Source: Gracilaria domingensis
Lineage: Eukaryota > Rhodophyta > Florideophyceae > Gracilariales > Gracilariaceae
DNA: 64,000 bases
Assembly (NCBI GenBank): GCA_022539475.1
Contig: VCMS01000026.1
Span: 1-64,000 of the forward strand
Direction: 5' to 3'
A model generated the notes under the pieces. It was not told where the DNA came from. It searched no databases and saw only the letters and a list, made by a program, of their open reading frames with translations. How positions within the stretch are numbered: position 1 is the first letter of the stretch; every line of letters begins with the position of its first letter. Below are positions 54,699 to 64,000 of the stretch, piece after piece. The position numbers and the translations under genes were made by a program.

Positions 54699-56005
54699 GT
54701 GGAAACGACGAAGCGGTCAGAGTCAGACGCAGTGAAGGGCGGGACGTTAGAGCGCGGAGTTAGCGTAGGGGGGGGGGGGGGGAGGCGAGAGAGTGACGTT
54801 AAAGCAGGGCTGGCGGGGGGGGGGGGGGGGAGCGAACGTATGGCTGAGTGCTGCCAAGCGCGTCAAAGAAGCCAAAGAAGCGATGCAACGAGCGGGAAGC
54901 GCCGTTGACGGGCGCGAGCAGCGATTTTGATCGGCGCTGACACCGATTCAACTTCAAATTTTGAGGCGTCGCGCCACGTGTGCCGTTTTGCTGGCGCGCC
55001 GGCGCATTGCTGGAACGTTGTGATTGGCGGCATGCAAACGGTCGACGTGCTGCACGCCAGTCACGAGCCGCTTACCGTTCGGACTTGCGTCACATCGCAC
55101 GAGCGCTGCTGGCCATTTCTGTCGGCGCCGCGCTCCTCCTTTGACAACGAACCGCGGTCGGAGCGGTGTGGCGCGGCAGGCCGGCGGCCTCCCACTGATG
55201 GAGTCCAACGCCGACGATGACGACAGTCCCGCGAGCGTCTGGTGCACGGCTCTACGGCGCTCGCTGATGTGACGGCTTTTTAGGGGACAAAGCCGCCGAC
55301 GGCCGTGTAGACGACAGCAACGTTCGACGTCGGCAAGGAAAGCAGCGCAGCTACAAGTTGGCCAAGCGCCTCTCGCATGCTGGAAGGCGGACGGCGAACG
55401 GCGAACGGCCAACTTCATATCTACGATAATAATAAGCGGTACGCGTATCTCAGGACCCTAAACGAGGCGCGCACATAGTCTTGCGATGATGCGATGACGT
55501 TGCTGCGTGCCCATGCTCGTAAGCGTCTCGCACAAACATCCGGCCGTGCCCGACTGCTGCCGATTGGCAGCGGATCTCGTGGTTGCGAAGCGCTATTTTT
55601 GAGCGTGTTCATAATAATCTGACGCCAGCCATTTCAACGCGCTTTCTTTGTACATGGCCTGGTAGTTTGATCACTCGTGACTGACGTTCGTGGGTGCAAG
55701 CCTGCTAACATAATGTTAGCCTAACATTGCCCTAGACAAGCATTAGCCTCCCAGAGAATAAGAGCACATTGCTAGCCTCCCTGATGTCGTTATCTACCAG
55801 ATCAGAGATTACAACAACTGATCCCCAAACATAGTTCAAAGAATACAGTGTGCGCCTATTAAACATGTAAACTGTAGCAATGCTCACCGAGCAGAATCAT
55901 GCTAACGCCACGGCATGGCTGTATTTTTCTTTGTACAACAATTGCACTACTAAAAGAGTCCGTAGACCCACAACGCACAACATTCCTAATTGTGTTCACC
56001 GTGAT
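54699..56005. other. AIP1 upstream region and spacer
   Basis: Two G-homopolymer runs (54769-54782 and about 54817-54830) lie in the AIP1 upstream region. Small overlapping ORFs at 54950-55420 lack domains. Nothing else recognised. Confidence 0.45.
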
Positions 56006-57345
56006 CACGTATAGAACGGAACTGATCAAATGAACACTAGTTTCTCTTCTTATAGTACGCTTGCTGCTTCCTTTCCAACATCGACGGCTTTTAACAATCT
56101 CCCTCCAGCACGACGCATGTCTTCAGAGGACAAAAGAAGATATTCATTTGGCAGCAACCAATGTCCCGTTGCACACGAGTGTTCGGAATTACGACGTACT
56201 GAGAACACCTAACTTGTCGGTGATCAAAGTATCATCTGCTGCGCGAAAAACGGCCGTGTGAAAGAACCTCTGGCAGGTCACTCATGTCACATGTCATTTG
56301 TTCTATAACTGCTACCAGCCGGATCTTGTTCTGCTGAAAGTCATTCCCGGATATCATTCTATCACGCTCAAATAAATTAGAACATGTGAACGACGTGAGT
56401 GAATGACGTGAGTACTCTCTCGCTCCTTATTCTACCAGTGTCTGCCTTCCACGAACTACAACTCACACTGTCACAACCGGATATCAGCATTCGTCGAGAG
56501 TCAGCTTCGAATTGACATTTGGAGAGAGGAACTGGCCAAAGCAGTATAAAAGGAGCCGGAGCGCCCCCTCGTCCTTCTCTCCTCTCATCATCATCATCAT
56601 CATCATCATCATCAGCTCATCCGTTCATCCTTCTTCATGTACGTTCAACCCTCCATCTTATTCACGATGTACTTTCTGTCTTCAACTAACCAACCTCCTT
56701 CCTCTCTTTACGTTCGCTTCTTTTTCCAGCACAGTTTTCTTACGTGCGGGGCATTGGGGAGTTCACCTTCCACGCGGGCACGGGGGTCCTCTTCTCTGGG
56801 GAGTGGGTCAGGACATTTGGGGGGGAAGCTCTTAACTGAGCCGAGCGAGGAGAGGGGACCTTTGATTACTTGGGTTTCGTTTGTTACAAATTTGTAGAGG
56901 CGTTAGTGTGCCGGGATCCTGAAACCATTCCTCGATGAGGAACTATTTCAGGGGGTGCACGGGATGCCTCCTTTTCCAGGATTGGGGTTTGGACATTGGG
57001 GCTGGAAGCTAAGAGAAGCGGGTCGGGAGGGGGAGGGGGCATCCCAGGACGGGTGAGTACGCGCTCCTGTTTATACAGGTTTAAAGGCCGCACCTAACTG
57101 GCTTCAAATTCCTCTTTTCGAGGGCCCTCCCCCTTCCGCTCCGGTGTAGACTAGAGTAGTGAGACGTAGCATTGTAGGTTTGTTAGCTTGGGACACACAT
57201 ACTGGTACGTCGAACATTCTAGCGTTGTGCGCGAGCGATTTAACTTACCTTTTCTTTCCATTGTTGGATGATAATCGCAGTGTAGACAACTAGGGCTTCT
57301 GAATAAACATTTGTTTCCTATTCTCTTTCGTCTTCTTCGTGCGTC
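56006..57345 (+). repeat. 1.34-kb direct repeat, copy 2
   Basis: Same orientation and content as 50645-51988. It has the TATA box, a slightly longer ATC microsatellite, the 86-codon ORF, the GTGAGTACG...TTTATACAG segment and AATAAA at about 57302. Differences cluster in the first 350 bp. Confidence 0.85.
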
Positions 57346-58009
57346 GAGCAGCAAATGAACCTATCTCACCACAGCAGGAATACCACGGACATGAATTGCG
57401 GACAAGGTACTTGCAACTATTCGAGGGTTGCACGCACACACCGGTCCATCCAAACAACCACAGGATGTGTGTTTGAAACTATGGATTAAGACATGATGGG
57501 GAACGTGAAGAGGGCCCCATGTCTAAGATACTCTGACACAGACAAAACGAAACAGGTCGCGCTTCTGGAAGACAGCGGCGGAAGATTCAAGGCGATGCGT
57601 GATTATGATACGCTCACATGGCAGCGGGATGAAGGCTTTTGAATTTTTCCTGGAACGCGCCGAGGGCGGCGTTGCAGCAGGTGTCGTCATCAAACATGAG
57701 TCATCGCCATGGCTGCCATACGCGCGGCCGGCGTCTGTCCTTCTGTGGCTAAATTTAAATGCAACCCGCACGAGCAACGCGGCTGAAGAGGTGCGACAGC
57801 GAGCGCCGTCCACCCAACCTTGTCGTTCTTCAAAACGCAAAGACGCTGGAAACGCGGCTATCGTCGCAACTGCTAGTAACTCCACCTTATCCTACGCTTC
57901 CAGTCTAGCGCGTCAAAAGCTTGGTTGACTCAACAAGGCGCTCAAGCCCAGCATCTGATCGTCGAAAGCAGTGCGGAAGTATCGTATTCTACATTTTTGT
58001 CGAAGCAGC
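57346..58009. other. Spacer upstream of the IES2-like gene
   Basis: Minor ORFs only; no gene recognised. Confidence 0.45.
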
Positions 58010-59242
58010 ATGGCGCCGATGGAATCTTTTAGTAGTGACGAAGTGAATAAGCTTCCAGCCGTACCGCGGATTCGCCGCAGCAGCGGCGCGAAACCTCCAG
58101 TTCCTCGTGGTAGTCGGGCAGGCAGTAAAAGCGGTAAAAGCGGTAAACCTGAACCATCCTTTGCGGAGAAGAAACCTATCACGCAACCGTCGCGTCAACG
58201 AATTAGAAAGAAAAGTCCTCGAAAAGAAGAACTCGTAACGAGTGAAGACGACGGGAATGCGTCTTCGCATATTATGGTTCGGCGTACGTCTCGTCGCACC
58301 CAGAAGAGTCGAAAGGTAATTGAGGAATATGACGACTACGACGAAGAGGGCGAGGACGCTGGGAATGAGAGTAAGGACGAATCATCTGAGAAAGATGAGC
58401 CGGAATCGAATGTAGAAATGATGGGAGAAGAAGAGGATGAGGATCTAATGGAGGAGGGTGATGATGACCAGTCCAATAGCGTTTCTGTTTCTACCTCCCG
58501 CTTGAAACGAAGGAAGGCGATTAAGGACAGCAGTAGTGAGAGCAAGGATGGAATTGGCAACGATGGTGAGATCGACAGCAGTGGTGTCAATGAAGACAGT
58601 AACTATTATACAAACGAGAGCGGAGGTGAAGGTGGCGAGATAATCAGGGGACAGAAAGATATTCTTGCACAGCTGGAAGCAGATATGAATATTGATTCAG
58701 AAGACTTCAAGAGTGAGTCGTCAGAGGAATTCAAACCAGCAAAGTCGAGGAGACTGACGAGCAGGCAGAGGGCTATGAAAGGCGAGGATGTCAAGCTCGA
58801 GTTTGCTAAGCTCCATTCTCCAAAACCGAAGAAGAAGGAGGTGCAAGAAGATTGGGATCACGATGAGGAGATGGAGCTGAAACGACAGCAGAAGGCAAGA
58901 CTTCGTCAGATGGTGTCAGAAAAGAGGAATAGGGAGAAGAGAGCAGCGATGGTGGACAAGGTTCTTAGAGGGGTGACTTCCAAACGAAAAAAGTTTACTC
59001 TGGCTACAGAGGCTAGGGCTGCACAGGTTGAAGTGCGCTTGGCACAGAACGAGATGCGAGATGGATGTATGCGATACGTGAGCAACAAAAACGGCTCAAC
59101 TCTTTCGATACCGAAGGATACGGTTGTACCACCGTACCTATGCAAGAGCCTTAAGGCTTCGTATCCGCCGATATGCACACGAGATCCTAAGACAGGGAAG
59201 AGAGTGTTTCCTAACGTGTCAACCTTATCTGCGACTGAATGA
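58010..59242 (+). CDS. INO80-complex subunit B/IES2-like protein (PAPA-1 domain)
   Basis: 410 residues from the ATG at 58010 (MAPMESFSSDEVNK). The N-terminal 270 residues are disordered and charged, with basic clusters and long Asp/Glu/Ser runs. Around residues 285-325 a basic helix (ELKRQQKARLRQMVSEKRNR, then KRAAMVDKVLRG) matches the PAPA-1 region of IES2/INO80B. A short C-terminal block (GSTLSIPKDTVVPPYLC, then YPPICTRDPKTGKRVFPN) resembles the family end that precedes the HIT-type finger. IES2 stimulates the INO80 nucleosome remodeller in the nucleus. The ending is shorter than plant homologues and lacks a full zinc finger. YL1/VPS72 is an alternative because of the RDPKTG-like end. Confidence 0.6.
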   Translation: MAPMESFSSDEVNKLPAVPRIRRSSGAKPPVPRGSRAGSKSGKSGKPEPSFAEKKPITQPSRQRIRKKSPRKEELVTSEDDGNASSHIMVRRTSRRTQKSRKVIEEYDDYDEEGEDAGNESKDESSEKDEPESNVEMMGEEEDEDLMEEGDDDQSNSVSVSTSRLKRRKAIKDSSSESKDGIGNDGEIDSSGVNEDSNYYTNESGGEGGEIIRGQKDILAQLEADMNIDSEDFKSESSEEFKPAKSRRLTSRQRAMKGEDVKLEFAKLHSPKPKKKEVQEDWDHDEEMELKRQQKARLRQMVSEKRNREKRAAMVDKVLRGVTSKRKKFTLATEARAAQVEVRLAQNEMRDGCMRYVSNKNGSTLSIPKDTVVPPYLCKSLKASYPPICTRDPKTGKRVFPNVSTLSATE

Positions 59243-59252
59243 TTGTTTGCGA

Positions 59253-59780
59253 TCAGTTGATAGCGCGGGCACAAGTTTCCAGTTTCTGGACGCATCGTGT
59301 AAATGAGTTATCAATGTTGTTTTTAAAGTTGTGTGTTCTATTCTCCTGGCCATTTAGCTGTCGGTTGACGTCGTCGAGCATGGCTTGCCTTTGTGCAACA
59401 ATCTGTTGCAGTTTATCAATTTCTTTTTGTTTCTGTGCGATGAGCTGTTCTGTGAGTTTGAGTTGAGGAACCGAGTTGCTAGGCAAATGTATATCGTCGT
59501 TCATAGTGGCTGTCATGGCGGGCGCTAGGGTAGCGAATCGATCGATGATTTGCCATTTTCGCGGCAGCTCATTTTCCTGCGACCACTGAGTCACCTGCTC
59601 AAGAGCCTTCGAGGCTACCAACTGTGAGAAACCGCATAGTATTGTTTCACAGGCCTCGTCTGTGAGACTGAGACCTTCGCAGGCTTGGCTCAGTTTGTTG
59701 CGCGCCTCCTCAGTCTGGAAAGTGTCGCGAATGCAGCAGGCGATAGCGGTCTCAAGCGCTTCTCTTCGTTCGTGAGCCAT
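59253..59780 (-). CDS. Coiled-coil protein, unrecognised, 175 residues
   Basis: The ATG at 59780 gives a helical protein: an N-terminal bundle-like part (TEEARNKLSQACEGLSLTDE) and a C-terminal coiled coil (LIAQKQKEIDKLQQIVAQRQ). Size and shape recall small kinetochore or vesicle-complex subunits, but no family is assigned. It is convergent with the IES2-like gene, the stops 10 bp apart. The frame stays open upstream to 60383 and there contains a plausible CKICG motif and aromatic-rich sequence, so a longer protein or an upstream exon is possible. Confidence 0.55.
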   Translation of the reverse strand: MAHERREALETAIACCIRDTFQTEEARNKLSQACEGLSLTDEACETILCGFSQLVASKALEQVTQWSQENELPRKWQIIDRFATLAPAMTATMNDDIHLPSNSVPQLKLTEQLIAQKQKEIDKLQQIVAQRQAMLDDVNRQLNGQENRTHNFKNNIDNSFTRCVQKLETCARAIN

Positions 59781-60620
59781 GATTCGTCTGGGAGAATGCA
59801 GTCGCTGGGAGGGGAAGTGAGCAATGCAGGGAGATGACGGTGGGCGGCTGGTGTTCACGGCAAACTCAATAACGGGCTGTGCTGCGCCTCCAAGGTCTCG
59901 GCCTCCGTCGGTTTCCTTCCGCAGCGGTGCGCAGTTTTCGCGGGACGTCGCGACCAACTTGAATTCAAATATTTCAATGCGGCGCGTTCGAAATGTCAGC
60001 AAAAGTGCCTGCCACGTCGACAGCGACCAACTGCGCAAAGCGGCGCCGCAATCTGCGTCCGTAGTCTTGCTGCTCGGCAGGTCCAGGTCGGCTGTTCGCA
60101 GTTCTGCTTCTCCTATGCTCAGGGCGTGACGTGAACAGCAGCCATTGGCGTCGGCATCGCCCTCGGACAAGACGGCGCTTGCGGTGATCTCGACATGGTA
60201 CCGAAATCGATTCATCGAGATCCCCCAGTAAAATGTTTGAAAATGCCACTCAATGTCTGCCACCGGTTTTGTGCCACAGATTTTGCACAGCTTTTTGCTC
60301 AGCAGATTCCTTCGACATTCTTGTACCGACGGTACCAGTGACTGGTACAAGGGTAACCAGTCACGTCGGGCCTGCCAGCGCATACTTTGGTTAGGCCATC
60401 ATTTTGTGAGGGCAGTCAATTCAGAATTGTCGCTTCGCGTCATTCGCAAGCCTGCATCTTCAGACCACAGAATCGGCTGCAATCTCCACTCTATACAAAG
60501 TCCATCAATGCTCGTGAAAAAGGTTTCAATACTCTGCGTTTTGAGTATGGCTGAATGACGTCCGTGAGACACGCGTGGCTTGTGACGCCCTTGTATATAT
60601 AATCCTAACATCTTGCTGGC
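59781..60620. other. Intergenic region between divergent genes, possibly partly coding on the minus strand
   Basis: A minus-strand frame, 60383 to 59781, is continuous with the coiled-coil gene and reads somewhat like protein. A further minus frame ends at 60399. A small inverted repeat (TACCAGT/ACTGGTA) lies near 60333-60347. Confidence 0.35.
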
Positions 60621-63600
60621 ATGGAGGTTGGTTTCTGTTCCACTAATTTGCTATCACCATCGCTTTTATGGAGATCTGGTCTTGCGTGGAAGTCCGTCGC
60701 CAGAACAACAGCCACCAGGCTTCCAAACCCAACTTCAATTTTGCGAACAACAGCCTCTTGGCACAAATCGCGGCATGGCACAAACACAACGTTTATGCAC
60801 GCCTCTCCCTCAAGCGTTTTCTTTGGAGTGCGCATGCCCAGACACCCAACTGATCACCCAAACTCTTGGTGTTTGAAACGCCATATACACATGGCGCCTA
60901 ATTCTCAGCTTGTTCTGACTGATGCGAACGCCAAGAAAAGAGACCCCGAGTCATCAATTGTGCAACTTCGCACACTGTTTGATGCCATAATCGAAACAAG
61001 AAATGGCGGAGACTCAAGCAATGTCGCAAAACTGGTTCAGAACTTGTTTCCATTCAAACTGGACCGGTTCCAGTTGGATGCTCTTAGAGCACTATGTGGC
61101 GGGAGAAGCGTTGTTTTATCAGCCCCGACAGGTGCTGGGAAGACGATAATTGGAGAGATAGCCATTTATCTCGCTCTCTGCAGAAGAATGAGGGTGTTCT
61201 ATACTACTCCATTGAAGGCTCTCTCCAATCAGAAGTTTTATGACTTCAAGAAGCAATTTGGAGAGGACCGGATTGGATTGCTAACAGGCGATGTCACGAT
61301 CAACAGGAATGCCGACATTGTGGTCATGACAACTGAAGTATACAGAAACATGCTGTATGCCGAATCAAATGAGGAATATGATACCTCTCCTACGACAGAT
61401 TCTCTTTTTGCCGTCGTTTTCGATGAGTTTCACTATTTGAACGACCGAGACCGTGGGACAGTGTGGGAGGAAAGCGTTATTCACAGCCCGGAGCACGTTC
61501 TACTCGTGGCGCTGAGCGCTACGATGTCAAATACCCTTGATCTGAAAGACTGGTTCTCTAGCGTCCAAGGCCCGACATCCTTAGTGACCTCTCATGTTCG
61601 ACCTGTGCCTTTGAAGTTTGGTTACTGTGATTCAGAGGGACTAACTCCTTTGTTTGAAGAAAACAAGCGACGTCAAGATTTCAAAAAGAAGAAAGGATTT
61701 GGAAAGAAAGAGAACGGTCGCAGAAGTGGTTCAGAGAAGGATGTCAAGATGCATCCTAAGTTGCTGCGCCGTTTAAAAGAAGACAGCCAAGACTCAAGAT
61801 GGCGTCGTGGGTCAAAGTTTAGTGGCGAAGACGAGCTGGAAAACACTCGCACGAAGTATCGAGAGGTGGTTGAGAGGAATAGAGGGCGACGCCGACCAAG
61901 ATTCACGGAGATTCCCTCTTTTCCGTATGTCGTGCGGATGCTCAAGAGGAGAGATATGCTGCCCTGTATTGTATTCATCTTCAGTAGAGCAGGATGCGAT
62001 AGAGCTGCAAATGCAGCATCTTCAAGCTGGGAAAGTTTGGTCTCAGAAGAAGAGCAAGAAGCTATACAAGAACGACTTGATTCTTTTACGACACAGCATC
62101 CAGGTCTTGTAATTGAAGATCGTCTAAGCTTGGCATTGAAAGGAATCGCAAGTCACCATGCAGGATTGTTACCTCTATGGAAAGTTGTAATAGAAGAACT
62201 CTTCCAGGATGGCCTCATAAAGGTAGTGTTTGCCACTGAAACGTTGGCGGCTGGAATCAATATGCCGGCAAGAACAACCGTTATCTCGGCTTTGTCGAAA
62301 AGAACAGGCGAAAATGGGTTCACGGACTTGACGACTAGCGAGGTTCTTCAAATGGCAGGGCGGGCAGGCCGTCGGGGAATGGACACCGTTGGTCACTCGG
62401 TGATTCTGCGAAGCAGGAATGAAGGGGCGCTGGAGGCTTTCAAGGTTTTGACAGCGGGCGTGGGAGCCTTGGAGTCAAAGTTTGCTCCCAATTACGGCAT
62501 GGTACTGAATCTCCTATCATCCAGACCCTTGACGGAGGCCAAGAAACTCGTTGACAGATCGTTCGGCAATTTTGTAAGGGAGACTGAGTCAGTGCAGGAG
62601 TCGAAGAATGAAGGTCCGTCTGCTCAGGAATCGATTCAAACCATTAAGCGTGAGAAGCAGGCACTTGAGTATGTGCTGGCGGAAGCAGAGTTTCTGGTTA
62701 GCACTGTTGACGAAATGGCTCTTCGGTCGTACGTTAAGCTTCTGGAGCGTGAAAAGGCTGAAAAACGTGCGCTAGCATACCTGGTGCAGCAAAGTGTTGC
62801 TATGGATACATCGATGATAGAAGATACGCTCTCGTTCGCACCAACAGGTACCAAACTACTGTTGAAAGATCGAGGAGCAACTCCGTCATCGGGTGCAAGC
62901 AGGCGGCATAAGAGACAGGAATATTCTACTGCTCTGAAAGCTGCTGGAGAGGGGGATATGGGAGAGCAATTGAAGTCGTTCTACTTTTCTTTAGCAGAAT
63001 CCGAATTTGAAGACGATAAAACAGAAGTAGAGTCGAAGGAGCAGGAAATGATTGAGGCTATATTTCTGGACCTGTATGATGACAGCGAAGGAGGATTGTC
63101 GATGTTTTTCGCAGTAGATGCTCACGGTGACCTGCGCATCTTCAGCCACACTGCTGTTGCTAAACTGCTCTATGAAGAAGAGCCAGTGGAAGTGGAAAAG
63201 TTTGCCGGCGAATGGTATGATACACCTTTACCAGGTCGGTCTCAGTGGAAATCAGTCGCCCATGATCAGTATAGTGCCCCTTTGCCAACCCGACTGGAAG
63301 GCCTTGTGTCCGTTGCAAGACAATGGCGCCAGGAAAGAACTGCGAAAGGCAGTAGCAGCTCCGAACGAGAAAGCTTATCCGGAATTGCTGACATGAACCG
63401 ACCAGAGATCTTGGCGCAGAAGGACCGTGTCCGCAATGCCAGGGCCATGATTTTGCAACACGAACTTCACTCCAATGACAATATTAGGGCCATTATTTCT
63501 GCTAAGCGTGCCGTTCCGAAGATCAAAGGAACCCTCGATAAGACACTAGATCCATACGGCGCGAAACGAAGAAAAGGAAAAAGGTCATCTCGATACTCTC

Positions 63601-64000
63601 CTGAAAGGTTAGCTGAGGACGACGGAAAGGTAGACCGTGATGTAGAACGTAATTTCAATACAAACTGGGATGACTTTGTCAGTCTGGCTGCTGTTCTTCA
63701 GCATTATGGCTTCTTGGACGAGAGCTACAATGTCACGAGCCTTGGGAGCTTAGGGGCAAAGGTTCGATCAGAGAACGAACTATGGACCAGCCTAATTCTG
63801 ATGGAGCCATCACTTGATGACATATCTCCAATGCATCTTGGTGCAGTCTTAGGAGCAAGTTTGATTGAGAATAGTCGTTCCGACGTTCACATTGGTCACG
63901 AAATTTCCGAAGAAGTTCGAGAGTGTCTTAAGAAGATAGAGACTGAGCGCCTGCGGCTTATGGCTGTTCAAAATGAATTTGACGTAGAGACATCTGTGTA
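60621..64000 (+). CDS. ISE2: ISE2-type SKI2-like DEVH-box RNA helicase, plastid-targeted (3' end beyond window)
   Basis: The frame opens after TAA at 60606; the first ATG is 60621, and at least 1,126 residues lie in the window. The first 90 residues are Ser/Thr/Arg-rich and poor in acids (MEVGFCSTNLLSPSLLWRSG start), like a plastid transit peptide. Helicase motifs follow: Walker A APTGAGKT at about 168, DEFH at about 268, SAT in VALSATMSN, FATETLAAGINMPAR and QMAGRAGRRG at about 577. A long C-terminal region with basic and helical parts continues past the edge, as in ISE2 (about 1,170 residues in Arabidopsis), which acts in chloroplast RNA processing. A later ATG at 60891 would remove the presequence. 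Transit-peptide function is inference. Confidence 0.88.
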   Translation, partial: MEVGFCSTNLLSPSLLWRSGLAWKSVARTTATRLPNPTSILRTTASWHKSRHGTNTTFMHASPSSVFFGVRMPRHPTDHPNSWCLKRHIHMAPNSQLVLTDANAKKRDPESSIVQLRTLFDAIIETRNGGDSSNVAKLVQNLFPFKLDRFQLDALRALCGGRSVVLSAPTGAGKTIIGEIAIYLALCRRMRVFYTTPLKALSNQKFYDFKKQFGEDRIGLLTGDVTINRNADIVVMTTEVYRNMLYAESNEEYDTSPTTDSLFAVVFDEFHYLNDRDRGTVWEESVIHSPEHVLLVALSATMSNTLDLKDWFSSVQGPTSLVTSHVRPVPLKFGYCDSEGLTPLFEENKRRQDFKKKKGFGKKENGRRSGSEKDVKMHPKLLRRLKEDSQDSRWRRGSKFSGEDELENTRTKYREVVERNRGRRRPRFTEIPSFPYVVRMLKRRDMLPCIVFIFSRAGCDRAANAASSSWESLVSEEEQEAIQERLDSFTTQHPGLVIEDRLSLALKGIASHHAGLLPLWKVVIEELFQDGLIKVVFATETLAAGINMPARTTVISALSKRTGENGFTDLTTSEVLQMAGRAGRRGMDTVGHSVILRSRNEGALEAFKVLTAGVGALESKFAPNYGMVLNLLSSRPLTEAKKLVDRSFGNFVRETESVQESKNEGPSAQESIQTIKREKQALEYVLAEAEFLVSTVDEMALRSYVKLLEREKAEKRALAYLVQQSVAMDTSMIEDTLSFAPTGTKLLLKDRGATPSSGASRRHKRQEYSTALKAAGEGDMGEQLKSFYFSLAESEFEDDKTEVESKEQEMIEAIFLDLYDDSEGGLSMFFAVDAHGDLRIFSHTAVAKLLYEEEPVEVEKFAGEWYDTPLPGRSQWKSVAHDQYSAPLPTRLEGLVSVARQWRQERTAKGSSSSERESLSGIADMNRPEILAQKDRVRNARAMILQHELHSNDNIRAIISAKRAVPKIKGTLDKTLDPYGAKRRKGKRSSRYSPERLAEDDGKVDRDVERNFNTNWDDFVSLAAVLQHYGFLDESYNVTSLGSLGAKVRSENELWTSLILMEPSLDDISPMHLGAVLGASLIENSRSDVHIGHEISEEVRECLKKIETERLRLMAVQNEFDVETSV

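Overview
The window is nuclear DNA of a eukaryote that very probably has a plastid. Most genes are single uninterrupted reading frames, but a few GT-AG introns with TACTAAC-like branch sites are visible. The best taxonomic clue is the right-hand gene, an ISE2-type SKI2-like helicase with a Ser/Thr/Arg-rich N-terminal extension that looks like a plastid transit peptide. A unicellular alga, perhaps of red lineage, fits; this is an inference from gene style and I cannot prove the taxon.

Layout, left to right. 1-5244 is a 5.5-copy tandem array (unit about 960 bp) that ends inside a 5'-truncated tyrosine recombinase. 5.9-15.2 kb is a graveyard: very GC-rich blocks alternating with broken genes (hAT-like transposase, RING protein, CXXC zinc finger, TRAPPC8-like fragment). 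15.2-22.5 kb is a decayed Ty3/gypsy LTR retrotransposon with gag, protease, RT/RNaseH/integrase and a long antisense ORF with a possible cysteine-protease-like end. 23.4-24.1 kb is a degenerate minisatellite. 24.9-27.3 kb holds a second tyrosine recombinase facing a GCR1-like DNA-binding ORF, a Crypton-like module. 27.4-34.8 kb is a second array (unit about 1.44 kb) containing 154-bp hairpin-bearing subrepeats. 34.8-37.6 kb is mainly non-coding with long near-perfect palindromes and one small ORF.

From 37.6 kb onward it is mostly gene-bearing: two C2H2 zinc-finger genes with introns, a RING-H2 protein, an aminoglycoside/choline-kinase-like phosphotransferase, a Cys-rich single-pass membrane protein, a PH-domain protein divergent from an MFS-like transporter, a GIMAP-like GTPase, the actin regulator AIP1 bracketed by two 1.34-kb direct repeats, an IES2-like INO80 subunit, a coiled-coil protein and the helicase.

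The genes do not form one pathway. The main biology is a contrast between ordinary housekeeping genes on the right and a recombination-prone, repeat-rich half on the left, where two tyrosine recombinases each sit beside a highly homogenised tandem array.
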